A stretch of 64,000 nucleotides of DNA from Ralstonia wenshanensis (GCF_021173085.1 NZ_CP076413.1:1364001-1428000); one strand, 5' to 3'. Counted from the first letter of the stretch, positions 1 through 8,295 are shown. Notes: generated from the sequence alone by a model not told the origin. Translations and numbers: made by a program.

Positions 1-720
1 GCCCTCGTATTTGAGGAAGGAAAGCGTGAGGTTGATGTTGTTCCAGCCGGCCTTGTGCACGAGCCATGCGGCCAGCGCGATCATCACCACGTACACCGCC
101 GGGCCCGCCCAGTCGATGAACTTGCGGATCGATTCCATGCCGTGCCAGAACACGAACGCCTGCAGCACCCACAGCAGCATGAACGCCGCCCAACCCAGCG
201 TCGACAAGCCCACAAAGCCATGCTGCGCCACGTCGGCATACGGCGCGAGTTGCGGCATGAACTTCAGCGCCAGCACCAGGAACGCGCTCGATGCCAGATA
301 GGTCTGGATGCCATACCACGCCACCGCGATCAGCCCGCGGATGATGGCCGGAATGTTTGCGCCCAGCACACCGAACGACGCGCGGCAGATCACCGGATAC
401 GGCGTGCCGGTCGCCTGGCTGGGTTTGGCGACGAGGTTGCAGAACACCTGCACGATGACGATGCCCACCAGCAGCGCGAACAGCACCTGCAGGCTCGACA
501 GGCCCAGCGAGAACAGGCTCGCTGCCGTCAGATAACCGCCCACGCTGTGCACGTCGGACATCCAGAACGCGAAGATGTTGTAGGTGCCCCAGGTCTGCTT
601 GCGTAGCGGGGCGAGGTCTTCGTTGGTAAGCCGCGGGTCGTAATGCGGTTTGATGACGACGTTGGGATGCGCGTGTGGCGAATCAACCGCCTGCGCCGCC
701 GAAGCGGTGGTGCTGGTCAT
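1..720 (-). CDS. NCS1-family nucleobase/hydantoin-type cation symporter (C-terminus outside window)
   Basis: Integral membrane symporter of the NCS1 family, which imports nucleobases, hydantoins or allantoin with a cation. The 240 N-terminal residues visible include the family entry motif LTNEDLAPLRKQTWG near residues 33-47, FAFWMSDVHSVGGY at the first membrane helix, and several further hydrophobic segments (for example QVFCNLVAKPSQATGTPYP). The start at 720 is set by an AGGAGA Shine-Dalgarno about 5 bases upstream. The gene runs off the window at base 1, so about half is missing and no substrate can be assigned. A paired palindrome 56-86 bases upstream of the start suggests control by a GntR-like repressor. 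Confidence 0.88.
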   Translation of the reverse strand, partial: MTSTTASAAQAVDSPHAHPNVVIKPHYDPRLTNEDLAPLRKQTWGTYNIFAFWMSDVHSVGGYLTAASLFSLGLSSLQVLFALLVGIVIVQVFCNLVAKPSQATGTPYPVICRASFGVLGANIPAIIRGLIAVAWYGIQTYLASSAFLVLALKFMPQLAPYADVAQHGFVGLSTLGWAAFMLLWVLQAFVFWHGMESIRKFIDWAGPAVYVVMIALAAWLVHKAGWNNINLTLSFLKYEG

Positions 721-775
721 GCTGTCTCCTTTGGTTTTGCCGGTTTCCAAGCCGTGCAGGCGTTGTGCGCAAAAA

Positions 776-806
776 TGTACACAACATGTTTTTGTTTTGT
801 GTACAA
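776..806. promoter_or_regulatory. Candidate GntR-type operator upstream of the NCS1 permease
   Basis: TGTACACAA (776-784) and TTGTGTACA (797-805) form a perfect 9-bp inverted repeat with a 12-base spacer, so the arm centres lie 21 bp apart, two helical turns. Each arm is itself near-palindromic; TTGTGTACAA at 797-806 fits the TNGT..ACNA pattern of FadR-subfamily GntR operators. The position just upstream of the permease start suggests autonomous or substrate-responsive repression. The regulator itself is not in the window next to it. Confidence 0.45.
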
Positions 807-840
807 AGTTGTATGCGCCAGCAAGACAAGAGTCAAGGAG

Positions 841-867
841 AAAAAAAAGCCGCCTCAAAAGGCGGCT
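841..867 (-). terminator. Rho-independent terminator after the universal stress gene
   Basis: AGCCGCCT (848-855) and AGGCGGCT (860-867) form a perfect 8-bp stem with a 4-base loop. On the minus strand it is followed by an uninterrupted run of T (complement of 841-847), as expected for a terminator of the gene ending at 894. Confidence 0.85.
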
Positions 868-893
868 ATTTATCGTGCGGGCAGGGTGAGACT

Positions 894-1328
894 TCAGCGA
901 TAGACGATCACTGGAATCTCGGTGTGCGTGAGCACCTTCTGCGTTTCGCTGCCGAGCAGCAGCCCGGCCAGCCCGCGCCGGCCGTGGGATGCCATGAAGA
1001 TGACGTCGCAGCCATGGCGCTCGGCCGCGTCGATGATGCCCATGTAGGGCACGGCAAAGCAGCTCATGTCGGTGTCGCAGTTGATGCCGGCGCTGCGGGC
1101 GGCATCTTCAACGTCCTTGAGCACCACGCGCGCCTGTGCTTCGACGCGCTCCTTGAACGCCTGGGGCGTCTCCACGACGATCTCGGAGAACGGTGTGTAT
1201 GGATATTCCTCAAGGCAGGTGTAGGCCGTCAGACGCGCGCCCAGCGTCTTGGCAAAGTCGAGCGCGCCCGCCACCGCCTTGCGCGACAGCTCGGAACCAT
1301 CGGTGGGGATGAGGATGTGCTGGAACAT
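894..1328 (-). CDS. Universal stress protein (UspA family), 144 aa
   Basis: Small cytoplasmic single-domain Usp protein. It begins with MFQHILIPTDGSELS, the family beta-1/Asp region, and ends with ASHGRRGLAGLLLGS followed by IPVIVYR, the nucleotide-binding loop of ATP-binding Usp proteins. The frame is open further upstream, but the start at 1328 has AGGAGG at ideal spacing, and the residues upstream are not Usp-like. A strong terminator follows 27 bases after the stop, so it is probably a single-gene transcript. Family members bind ATP and support survival in stasis or oxidative stress; the specific trigger here is unknown. Confidence 0.92.
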   Translation of the reverse strand: MFQHILIPTDGSELSRKAVAGALDFAKTLGARLTAYTCLEEYPYTPFSEIVVETPQAFKERVEAQARVVLKDVEDAARSAGINCDTDMSCFAVPYMGIIDAAERHGCDVIFMASHGRRGLAGLLLGSETQKVLTHTEIPVIVYR

Positions 1329-1410
1329 GCGGCCTCCTGAGTGGGATGCGGAAGACGTTCTTGTCCTGATTGTAGGCCGCACGCGGTGTTTCACCCACTC
1401 GGGGTGATTG

Positions 1411-2340
1411 CTAATCCATTCCGATGATGGCGTCTGCCCGGCGCCAATAGGCCGGGTTGCCATACGTGTTCTTGAGGAAATCGATAAAGAGGCGCACGCG
1501 CAGCGGCAGATGCTTGCGCTGCGGAAACACCGCGTGGATGCCGATCGGCGGCGCTTCAAAGGCATCGAGCACCGTCACCAGCTTGCCCGTGGCAATGTCG
1601 TGCCCGACCTCCCACCAGGAGCGCCACGCCAGGCCATAACCTTGCAGGCACCACTCGCGCAGCACGGCGCCGTCCGTGCATTCCATCGTGCCGGACACCT
1701 TGACGGTGACGGCCTTGCCGCCTTGCTGGAAGACCCAGCCGCGCTGCACGTTGGCGCTGGCGCCGAAGGCCAGGCAGTTGTGCGTCGAAAGCTGCTCAAC
1801 CTGCGTCGGAACGCCGCGGCGCTCGAGATATGACGGTGCGGCCACCACCACGCGGCGGTTTTCCCACAGGCGGATCGACACGAGGCTCGAATCGGGCAGA
1901 TCGCCCAGGCGGATCGCGCAATCGAAGCCTTCGTTGACGAGGTCGACCACCCGGTCGCCCAGGTCCAGCGTCATCGAGACATCCGGGTGGGCCTCGATAA
2001 AGTCCGGCACCATGGGCGCGACATGGCGGCGGCCAAAACCGGCGGGGGCGGTCACACGCAGGTGCCCGCTGGCTTTTACGCCACCGGCCGAGACGCTTGC
2101 CTCGGCGTTGTGCAGGTCGTTGAGAATCCGCTGGCAATCCTCCAGGAACGCCGAACCCTCGAACGTGAGGGTGATGCGCCGCGTGGTGCGCACCAGGAGC
2201 TTGACGCCCAGGCGTTCTTCCAGCGCGTCGATGCGGCGCCCGATGATGGCAGGCGCCACGCCCTCAGCGGCGGCGGCGGCGGATAGGCTGCCGCGTGTTG
2301 CGACGGCGACAAAGGTTTCGAGCTGCTTGAAATGATCCAT
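1411..2340 (-). CDS. LysR-family transcriptional regulator, 309 aa
   Basis: DNA-binding regulator with the LysR winged helix-turn-helix at residues 1-60 (KQLETFVAVATRGSLS, then RRIDALEERLGVKLL) and a two-lobed effector domain from about residue 90. The length is normal for the family. An in-frame start 21 bases upstream exists, but MDHFKQLETF is the usual N-terminus and places the helix-turn-helix correctly. It is transcribed divergently from the haloacid dehalogenase at 2559, with 218 bases between the starts, the classic arrangement for a LysR protein controlling its neighbour; aceB lies just beyond. Effector unknown. Confidence 0.9.
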   Translation of the reverse strand: MDHFKQLETFVAVATRGSLSAAAAAEGVAPAIIGRRIDALEERLGVKLLVRTTRRITLTFEGSAFLEDCQRILNDLHNAEASVSAGGVKASGHLRVTAPAGFGRRHVAPMVPDFIEAHPDVSMTLDLGDRVVDLVNEGFDCAIRLGDLPDSSLVSIRLWENRRVVVAAPSYLERRGVPTQVEQLSTHNCLAFGASANVQRGWVFQQGGKAVTVKVSGTMECTDGAVLREWCLQGYGLAWRSWWEVGHDIATGKLVTVLDAFEAPPIGIHAVFPQRKHLPLRVRLFIDFLKNTYGNPAYWRRADAIIGMD

Positions 2341-2558
2341 GCCTGATGTATACCGTGGCAACCGAGGTCTGCGGGATTGTGACGAATATAAAGGTTATCA
2401 CTCGTCATTCCATCAGTAAAAGTCAAAGATCAAGTGACCATTGGCGTCTTTGTGCGGTGCGTCAGCTTTTCTACAATGGCCCTCGTTGCGAAGGTCGGCA
2501 AGGCGTTCTGCGTGATGGAACGCCCAATTGCGGGGCCTTCGGGTCCGTGGAGCTTCAG

Positions 2559-3257
2559 ATGCGTTCGATTCGCGCGGTGGTCTTCGATGCCTATGGCACG
2601 TTGTTTGACGTGTACTCCGTGGCCGCGCGTGCCGAGCAACTGTTTGCCGGCAAGGGCGAGGCGCTGTCGGTGCTCTGGCGCGACAAGCAGATCGATTACA
2701 CGCGCATCCGCTCGCTGGCCGGCCCCTCGGGCGAACACTACAAGCCGTTCTGGGACATCACCGTCGATGCGCTGCGCTATGCCGCGGCACGCCTGGGCGT
2801 CGAGCTTTCCGCCCACGACGAGGCCACGCTGATGCGCGAATATGCGTGCCTGTCTGCGTTTCCCGAGAACGTGCCCGCGCTGCGCCGCCTGCGTGAGATG
2901 GGCTTGCCGCTGGGCATCCTCTCCAACGGCAACCCGCAGATGCTCGACATTGCCGTGAAGAGTGCGGGGATGTCCGGGCTGTTCGATCACGTGCTGTCGG
3001 TCGATGCGGTCAAGCTCTACAAGACTGCGCCCCAAGCCTATGCGCTGGCGCCACAAGCGTTTGGCGTGCCGGCGGAACAGATTCTGTTTGTCTCGTCCAA
3101 TGGCTGGGATGCCTGCGGCGCGACGTGGTACGGCTTCACAACGTTCTGGATCAACCGCCTGGGGCATCCGCCCGAGGCACTCGACGTGGCGCCCACCGCG
3201 GCCGGCCACGACATGCGCGATCTGCTGCAGTTCGTGCAGGCAACACAAGCGACTTAA
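2559..3257 (+). CDS. L-2-haloacid dehalogenase, type II HAD family, 232 aa
   Basis: Cytoplasmic hydrolase of the HAD superfamily that removes halide from L-2-haloacids to give D-2-hydroxyacids. The catalytic set known from L-DEX can be placed one for one: D10 nucleophile (VVFDAYGT), T14, R41, S122/N123 (LSNGNP), K155, Y161, and S179-N181-D184 (SSNGWDACGA), with a constant +4 offset after S118 of L-DEX. The longer frame starting at 2346 adds non-HAD residues, so the ATG at 2559 was chosen. It sits between a divergent LysR gene and aceB. Haloacetate would yield glycolate, which malate synthase can use after oxidation to glyoxylate; that link is inference. Confidence 0.9.
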   Translation: MRSIRAVVFDAYGTLFDVYSVAARAEQLFAGKGEALSVLWRDKQIDYTRIRSLAGPSGEHYKPFWDITVDALRYAAARLGVELSAHDEATLMREYACLSAFPENVPALRRLREMGLPLGILSNGNPQMLDIAVKSAGMSGLFDHVLSVDAVKLYKTAPQAYALAPQAFGVPAEQILFVSSNGWDACGATWYGFTTFWINRLGHPPEALDVAPTAAGHDMRDLLQFVQATQAT

Positions 3258-3342
3258 GGCATTGCATTCAATCGGTCCAGCCATAGGACCAAATTAAGAC
3301 CAAAACGCGTTCAACCCTCACATCATCTTCTGGAGAACAACC

Positions 3343-4923
3343 ATGGCGCTCACGCTGCCCCAAGGCATGGAGATCAAGGCCGAGATTCTGCCGGCCTACG
3401 AAGACATTCTGACCCCCGAAGCGCTGGCGCTGGTTGCCAAGCTGCATCGTGCCTTCCAGCCGCGTCGTAAAGAGCTGCTGGCTGCCCGTGTCGAGCGCGC
3501 CAAGCGCCTGGACGCCGGCGAGCGCCCGGATTTCCTGCCGGAAACGAAGGCTGTGCGTGAAGGCGACTGGAAGGTCGCCCCGATTCCGCCGGCGCTGCAC
3601 TGCCGCCGTGTGGAAATCACTGGCCCGGTCGATGCCAAGATGGTCATCAATGCGTTCAATTCGGGCGCGGACAGCTACATGACCGACTTCGAAGATTCGA
3701 ATTCGCCGAGCTGGCATAACCAGATCCAGGGCCAGGTCAACCTGAAGGCCGCCATCCGCCGCACGCTCACGCTGGAGCAGAACGGCAAGACCTACAAGCT
3801 CAACGACAAGATCGCCACGCTGCAAGTGCGTCCGCGCGGCTGGCACCTGGACGAGAAGCATGTGCTGATCGATGGCGAGCGCGTGTCCGGCGGCATCTTC
3901 GACTTTGCGCTGTTCCTGTTCCATAACGCCAAGGAGCAGATCGCTCGTGGCGCCGGCCCGTTCTTCTATCTGCCGAAGATGGAAAGCCATCTGGAAGCGC
4001 GCCTGTGGAACGACATCTTCGTGATGGCGCAGAACGAGATCGGCCTGCCGCAAGGCACGATCAAGGCCACCGTGCTGATCGAAACCATCCTGGCCGCGTT
4101 CGAGATGGAAGAAATCCTGTACGAACTGCGTGAGCACAGCGCAGGCCTGAACGCCGGCCGCTGGGACTACATCTTCTCGTGCATCAAGAAGTTCAAGGTC
4201 GACAAGAACTTCTGCCTGGCCGACCGCGCCAAGGTGACGATGACCTCGCCGTTCATGCGCGCCTACGCGCTGCTGCTGCTCAAGACCTGCCACAAGCGCG
4301 GTGCGCCCGCCATCGGCGGCATGAGCGCGCTGATCCCGATCAAGAACGATCCGGAGAAGAACGCCATCGCCATGGCCGGCATCATCGGCGACAAGAAGCG
4401 CGACGCGACCGACGGCTACGACGGTGGCTGGGTGGCGCACCCGGGTCTGGTCGAGCCGGCCATGAAGGAATTCGTGGCCGTGCTGGGCGACAAGCTGAAC
4501 CAGTTCGAGAAGCAACGCCCGGACGTGGAGGTGAAGGCTGCCGACCTGCTGGACTTCCAGCCGGAAACGCCGATCACCGAAGGCGGCCTGCGCATGAACA
4601 TCAACGTTGGCATCCACTACCTGGGCGCCTGGCTGGCCGGCAACGGTTGCGTGCCGATCCACAACCTGATGGAAGATGCCGCTACGGCAGAAATCTCGCG
4701 CTCGCAGGTGTGGCAATGGATCCGCTCGCCGAAGGGCAAGCTGGAAGACGGCACCAAGGTCACGGCTGAACTGGTGCGCAAGCTGATCCCGGAAGAATTG
4801 GCCAAGGTGAAGGAGACGGGCGCGGTGGGCCACTTTGACCGCGCTGCGGAAATCTTCGAACAGATGTCGACGTCGGAAGACTTTGCAGAATTCCTGACGC
4901 TGCCGTTGTACGAAGAAATCTGA
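3343..4923 (+). CDS. aceB: Malate synthase A
   Basis: Glyoxylate-shunt enzyme condensing glyoxylate with acetyl-CoA to malate. The 526-aa length fits the A-type enzyme rather than the longer G-type. The family signature HSAGLNAGRWDYIF is at residues 265-278, and the TIM-barrel residues RGWHLDEKH and FMRAYALLLLKTCHKRG are present. The start has GGAG about 7 bases upstream. It is downstream of the haloacid dehalogenase with an 85-base gap, and is followed at once by a strong terminator. The isocitrate lyase gene is not in the window. Confidence 0.97.
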   Translation: MALTLPQGMEIKAEILPAYEDILTPEALALVAKLHRAFQPRRKELLAARVERAKRLDAGERPDFLPETKAVREGDWKVAPIPPALHCRRVEITGPVDAKMVINAFNSGADSYMTDFEDSNSPSWHNQIQGQVNLKAAIRRTLTLEQNGKTYKLNDKIATLQVRPRGWHLDEKHVLIDGERVSGGIFDFALFLFHNAKEQIARGAGPFFYLPKMESHLEARLWNDIFVMAQNEIGLPQGTIKATVLIETILAAFEMEEILYELREHSAGLNAGRWDYIFSCIKKFKVDKNFCLADRAKVTMTSPFMRAYALLLLKTCHKRGAPAIGGMSALIPIKNDPEKNAIAMAGIIGDKKRDATDGYDGGWVAHPGLVEPAMKEFVAVLGDKLNQFEKQRPDVEVKAADLLDFQPETPITEGGLRMNINVGIHYLGAWLAGNGCVPIHNLMEDAATAEISRSQVWQWIRSPKGKLEDGTKVTAELVRKLIPEELAKVKETGAVGHFDRAAEIFEQMSTSEDFAEFLTLPLYEEI

Positions 4924-4952
4924 AGGTAAGCGACGCTTAAAGCGCGCAGAGG

Positions 4953-4990
4953 AAACGCCGGCCGGGGCAACCCGCCGGCGTTTTTCTTTT
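4953..4990 (+). terminator. Rho-independent terminator of aceB
   Basis: ACGCCGGC (4955-4962) pairs with GCCGGCGT (4974-4981); the loop is 11 bases and the stem is followed by TTTTCTTTT. It lies 30 bases after the aceB stop. Confidence 0.88.
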
Positions 4991-5014
4991 GCCGCAAGGC
5001 CGGTCAAGCCGCGC

Positions 5015-5040
5015 GATAATGTCACGAAATCTTTCGGAGG
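5015..5040 (+). promoter_or_regulatory. Candidate -10 element and Shine-Dalgarno of the AtaL-like gene
   Basis: GATAAT at 5015-5020 resembles a sigma-70 -10 box; the -35 is poor (TTGCCG at 4989, 20-base spacer). The predicted transcript would start near 5027, leaving GGAGG at 5036-5040 as the ribosome site for the TTG at 5046. An in-frame ATG at 5019 overlaps the -10 box, which argues against its use. Confidence 0.4.
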
Positions 5041-5045
5041 CCGCT

Positions 5046-5516
5046 TTGCGCTTTGAACACCTGGTGGAAGTCAATGATCCACTGAACCCCCTCATCGACA
5101 CGCTGACCCTGAACCAGATCTGGCAAGGCCTGGTATTGCGCGTGCGCGAGCAAACCGAATTTGTCGAAAGCCTGGACGAATGCATCATCACCGCTGAGGG
5201 CGACGGCTGGGTCGAACGCGAGCTCGTTTTCGGCAAGGCGCGCATCCAGGATCGCGTGACGCTCGAGCCGCACAAGCGCGTGACCTACACCACCGCGGCC
5301 ACCGGCGAACACGCCGGTGGGTCGCTGACCATGACGATCGAGAGCAACGAGGCCAACGCCGCGTTCATCCGTTTCGTCTACGACACCACGCTGCCCAACG
5401 CCGACGAAACTGGCGACACGCGCTACGCCGAGATCGTCAAATCCGCCTATCGCGAATCCGACATCGACACCGTGCGCCGTATCCGCGAGATTGCCGCCAC
5501 CGGCCGCCTCGGCTGA
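5046..5516 (+). CDS. AtaL-like / DUF1857 protein of the SRPBCC fold, 156 aa
   Basis: Begins (M)RFEHLVEVNDPLNP and continues through LTLNQIWQGLVLRVREQTEF, features of the DUF1857 (AtaL-like) group of START/SRPBCC-fold proteins, which have a hydrophobic ligand cavity. No catalytic residues can be named and the ligand is unknown. TTG was chosen as start because GGAGG ends 5 bases before it; the ATG at 5019 would add eight or nine residues but lies in a likely promoter element. There is no operon partner: a terminator lies upstream and a 93-base gap precedes the MFS gene. Confidence 0.8.
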   Translation: MRFEHLVEVNDPLNPLIDTLTLNQIWQGLVLRVREQTEFVESLDECIITAEGDGWVERELVFGKARIQDRVTLEPHKRVTYTTAATGEHAGGSLTMTIESNEANAAFIRFVYDTTLPNADETGDTRYAEIVKSAYRESDIDTVRRIREIAATGRLG

Positions 5517-5609
5517 CGTGTCCCGCCCAGCCGGCGCTGGAGGAGGCGCTGGCCAGGGTTCGCTTTCCGTGCCCCACTTGGTCGTCTCACACATCACTAC
5601 AACGAGACC

Positions 5610-7067
5610 ATGACGACATTCACGCCCACCCTGGAGGCCCTGCGCGCGCGTTACGGCGAGCGCTTCAAGTGGCTCGTTCTCTTCACGCTGATGGTGGGGG
5701 CGGTGTCCTCCGTCATCTCTGCCACCATCGTCAACGTGGCGATTCCCGATCTGAGCCGGCATTTCGTGCTCGGGCAGGAACGCGCGCAATGGGTGTCGGC
5801 CAGCTTCATGGTGGCGATGACCTTGTCGATGCTGCTGACGCCCTGGCTGCTGCTGCGCTTCGGGCTGCGTCGCACATTCATCGGTGCGTTGCTGCTGCTG
5901 GGTGTGGGCGGGCTGGCGGGTGGTCTGTCGCCGAATTACGAAGTGATGATCGCCATGCGTGTCGTGGAAGGCATTGCGGCAGGCATCATGCAGCCGCTGC
6001 CCAACATCCTGATCCTGCGCGTATTTCCGGAGCGGGAGCAGGGCAAGGCGTTCGGCCTGTTCGGTTTTGGCGTCGTGCTGGCCCCAGCCGTGGGCCCGAG
6101 CGTGGGCGGCTTCCTGGTGGAGTTGTTCGGCTGGCGCTCGATCTTCTTCGTGGTGATGCCGTTTACGTTGATTGGGTGGGCGATGGCGCGGCGCTTCATG
6201 GCCGTCAATTCGTCGATGGCCGGTGAGCCCAAACCGCTTGATTGGCGCGGCCTGCTGCTCATCGGCGGCGCGACGGTCACTCTACTCAATGGGCTGGTCG
6301 CCCTGCATGGCGATGCCGCGCACGGCATCGTGCTGATGCTCGTGTCGGCCGTGTGTGTGGCGGGCTTCGTATTCTGGCAGCGGCGGGTGGAGTCGCCGTT
6401 GTTGAACCTGCGGCTCTTCAGCTATCGGCAGTTTGCGATGGGGGCGGTGGTGGCCTTCATCTACGGGGCGGGGCTGTACGGTTCGACGTACCTGGTGCCG
6501 GTGTATATGCAGGTGGCGCTGGCCTATGCGCCGTCGCGCGCAGGGCTGGTGCTGCTGCCCGCAGGCCTGGTGCTGGCCGTGACGATCATGCTGGCCGGGC
6601 GGCTGACCAATCGAATCGAGCCATTCCGGCTGGTGTCGTTTGGGCTGGCAGCGCTGGCGCTTTCGTTCTTCCTGATGGCAACCAACACGCGGGCAACAAG
6701 CTATCTGCTGCTGATCGCCATCGCCATCATTGGGCGGATCGGGCTTGGCTTCGTGCTGCCATCGCTGAGCCTTGGCGCCATGCGTGGTGTCGATTTCACG
6801 TTGATTGCGCAAGGCTCCAGCGCTGTCAATTTCCTGCGCCAGTTGGGTGGGGCGATCGGCGTGTCGGCCACGGGGATTTTTCTGCAATGGCGGCTCGCCA
6901 CGCGCGGCATCGAAACCGTGCACGGTGCAGCGGTCGACCCCGAGGCGCGCATCCTGGCCTTCGACGAGACGTTCATCTTTCTCGGCACGCTGTGTGCACT
7001 GGCCGTGCTGGCCGCGTGGCGCATGCGCCGCCGAGAGCTGCCATCCGCCATTCCTGCGGCGCAATAA
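5610..7067 (+). CDS. MFS drug efflux transporter, DHA2 (EmrB/QacA) type, 485 aa
   Basis: Inner-membrane proton antiporter. The length and hydrophobic pattern fit 14 membrane segments. Characteristic DHA2 stretches are seen: ISATIVNVAIPDLSRHF in helix 1, QWVSASFMVAMTLSM, motif C-like APAVGPSVGGFLVE, and GWRSIFFV before helix 6. There is no membrane-fusion or outer-membrane partner next to it and no adjacent regulator, so substrates cannot be inferred. The gene ends at a shared bidirectional terminator with the acyl-CoA-binding protein gene. Confidence 0.9.
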   Translation: MTTFTPTLEALRARYGERFKWLVLFTLMVGAVSSVISATIVNVAIPDLSRHFVLGQERAQWVSASFMVAMTLSMLLTPWLLLRFGLRRTFIGALLLLGVGGLAGGLSPNYEVMIAMRVVEGIAAGIMQPLPNILILRVFPEREQGKAFGLFGFGVVLAPAVGPSVGGFLVELFGWRSIFFVVMPFTLIGWAMARRFMAVNSSMAGEPKPLDWRGLLLIGGATVTLLNGLVALHGDAAHGIVLMLVSAVCVAGFVFWQRRVESPLLNLRLFSYRQFAMGAVVAFIYGAGLYGSTYLVPVYMQVALAYAPSRAGLVLLPAGLVLAVTIMLAGRLTNRIEPFRLVSFGLAALALSFFLMATNTRATSYLLLIAIAIIGRIGLGFVLPSLSLGAMRGVDFTLIAQGSSAVNFLRQLGGAIGVSATGIFLQWRLATRGIETVHGAAVDPEARILAFDETFIFLGTLCALAVLAAWRMRRRELPSAIPAAQ

Positions 7068-7095
7068 AAAACCGGGCGCGTGGCCCGGTTCTTCG
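7068..7095. terminator. Bidirectional terminator between convergent genes
   Basis: AACCGGGC (7070-7077), loop GCGTG, GCCCGGTT (7083-7090). The plus strand continues CTTCGTTT and the minus strand continues with a T run (complement of the A run at 7065-7071), so it can serve both the MFS gene and the convergent gene ending at 7112. Confidence 0.8.
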
Positions 7096-7111
7096 TTTGG
7101 CGATTCGACGC

Positions 7112-7381
7112 TCAGGTCGTTGCGCCACTCTTCAGTTCTTCGACGAGGTCGATGTACTTTTGCTTGGCTTCGTCCTGCGACGTGCCCTTCAGGCCTTCCC
7201 AGGCCTCAAACTTGTAGCGGCCGACGATGTCGGTAAAGCCCGGCTTGTCGCCGTGTGCGTCACCTTCGGCGCCTTGCTTGTACAGCGCATACAGGCGCAG
7301 CAGCGTCATGTTGGCGGGGCGTTCGGAGAGGCCCTTGACGTCGATTTGGGCTTGGTCGAAACGGGCTTGCAAGTCGCTCAT
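7112..7381 (-). CDS. Acyl-CoA-binding protein, 89 aa
   Basis: Small cytosolic four-helix ACBP that binds long-chain acyl-CoA. The family core is clear: MTLLRLYALYKQGAEGD, then GRYKFEAWEGLKGTSQDEAKQKYIDLV, which contains the Tyr/Lys residues that contact the CoA phosphate. The length matches the family (about 87-90 aa). The start at 7381 was chosen over the longer open frame because ACBP proteins begin SDLQARFDQA here and GGGAA lies about 7 bases upstream. It is divergent from tsaB. Confidence 0.93.
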   Translation of the reverse strand: MSDLQARFDQAQIDVKGLSERPANMTLLRLYALYKQGAEGDAHGDKPGFTDIVGRYKFEAWEGLKGTSQDEAKQKYIDLVEELKSGATT

Positions 7382-7542
7382 GATGATTCCCGGCTGAAAA
7401 CAATGGTCTGGCGATGATAGCGCCGGGGTTGTATGGCTGGGCCGTTTGAATTCGAGGACGGCTTCGGTTTTTTGCGCAACTTTTGGCCCGGTCTCCCGAG
7501 GCGCAGCCACGGGTTTGCGCATTCAGGCGCCACACCAGCCGG

Positions 7543-7548
7543 TACAAT
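7543..7548 (+). promoter_or_regulatory. Candidate -10 box very close to the tsaB start
   Basis: TACAAT at 7543-7548 ends 6 bases before the ATG at 7555. If used, transcription would start at or next to the A of the start codon, giving a leaderless mRNA. No good -35 is found at 16-18 bp and no Shine-Dalgarno precedes the ATG, which is consistent with leaderless translation. Confidence 0.35.
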
Positions 7549-7554
7549 GCCGCC

Positions 7555-8295
7555 ATGCCCTGGATTCTTGCTTTCGATACCTCCACCGAGTTCTGTTCCG
7601 TCGCCCTTGGTGACGGCACGCGCACGCTGTTCCGTCATGAACACACCGGTCCGCGCTCCAGTAGCCGGGTGCTGCCGGCGGCATCCGAGTTGCTGGCCGA
7701 GGCGGGCATCGCCCTGGCCGATTGTGCGGCGATTGCCTTTGGCGCCGGCCCTGGTTCGTTCACCGGTTTGCGCACGGCATGCGGCGTCGCGCAGGGTTTG
7801 GCGTTTGGTGCGGACTTGCCCGTCGTGCCGGTCAATTCCCTCGTCGCCTGCGCAGAACAGACGCGCGCAACGCTGCCGGCCGGCACGGCCGTGACCATCG
7901 CCCTCGATGCGCGCATGGAAGAGTGCTACTGGGCCAGCTTCGTACCCGCCGATGCGGCCCAGGACGCCTCGGGCTGGCATGCACTTTCGCCCATCCAGGT
8001 AAGCGGGCCGCACAGCGTTGCCGCGCCGCCGCAAGCGTACTGGCTGGCGGGCAATGCCGCAGCAGTGTTCGGCGAACAGTTGAGCATTGCGGCAGGCGCT
8101 GCCGCTGTGTTGCCGGAAGTCGCGCCGCACGCCCGCGAGATCATCGCCGTGGGTCTGCGCCTTTTGGCTGCCGGCCATACGGTGCGGCCCGAAGATGCGG
8201 CGCCGCTGTATGTGCGTGACAAGGTCGCGCTCACCATTGAAGAGCGGCAGGCTGTGCAACAGGCTAAGGCTGCCGCAGCGGGTGCACAGCCATGA
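7555..8295 (+). CDS. tsaB: tRNA t6A synthesis protein TsaB, 246 aa
   Basis: Non-catalytic partner of TsaD in the complex that makes N6-threonylcarbamoyl-adenosine at position 37 of ANN-reading tRNAs. The ASKHA-fold N-terminus is evident: ILAFDTSTEFCSVALGDG, the HEHTGPRSSSRVLP helix, and GAGPGSFTGLRTACGVAQGLAFG, the TsaB/TsaD signature. It is first in a three-gene operon with rimI and a uracil-DNA glycosylase, each overlapping the next by 4 bases. The ATG at 7555 gives the conserved MPWILAFDTS; a longer frame starting at 7483 is not TsaB-like. Confidence 0.95.
   Translation: MPWILAFDTSTEFCSVALGDGTRTLFRHEHTGPRSSSRVLPAASELLAEAGIALADCAAIAFGAGPGSFTGLRTACGVAQGLAFGADLPVVPVNSLVACAEQTRATLPAGTAVTIALDARMEECYWASFVPADAAQDASGWHALSPIQVSGPHSVAAPPQAYWLAGNAAAVFGEQLSIAAGAAAVLPEVAPHAREIIAVGLRLLAAGHTVRPEDAAPLYVRDKVALTIEERQAVQQAKAAAAGAQP

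Noticed and set aside
2430-2480. TTGTGC-16-TACAAT as promoter of the haloacid dehalogenase gene
   Set aside because: The -10 at 2472 is reasonable but the -35 matches only three of six bases and no LysR T-N11-A pair is clearly centred nearby; not strong enough to annotate.
3268-5025. 585-codon open frame on minus, antisense to aceB
   Set aside because: Composition artefact of high GC in the third codon position; low-complexity Arg/His/Gln product with no family resemblance, fully covered by the clearly recognised malate synthase.
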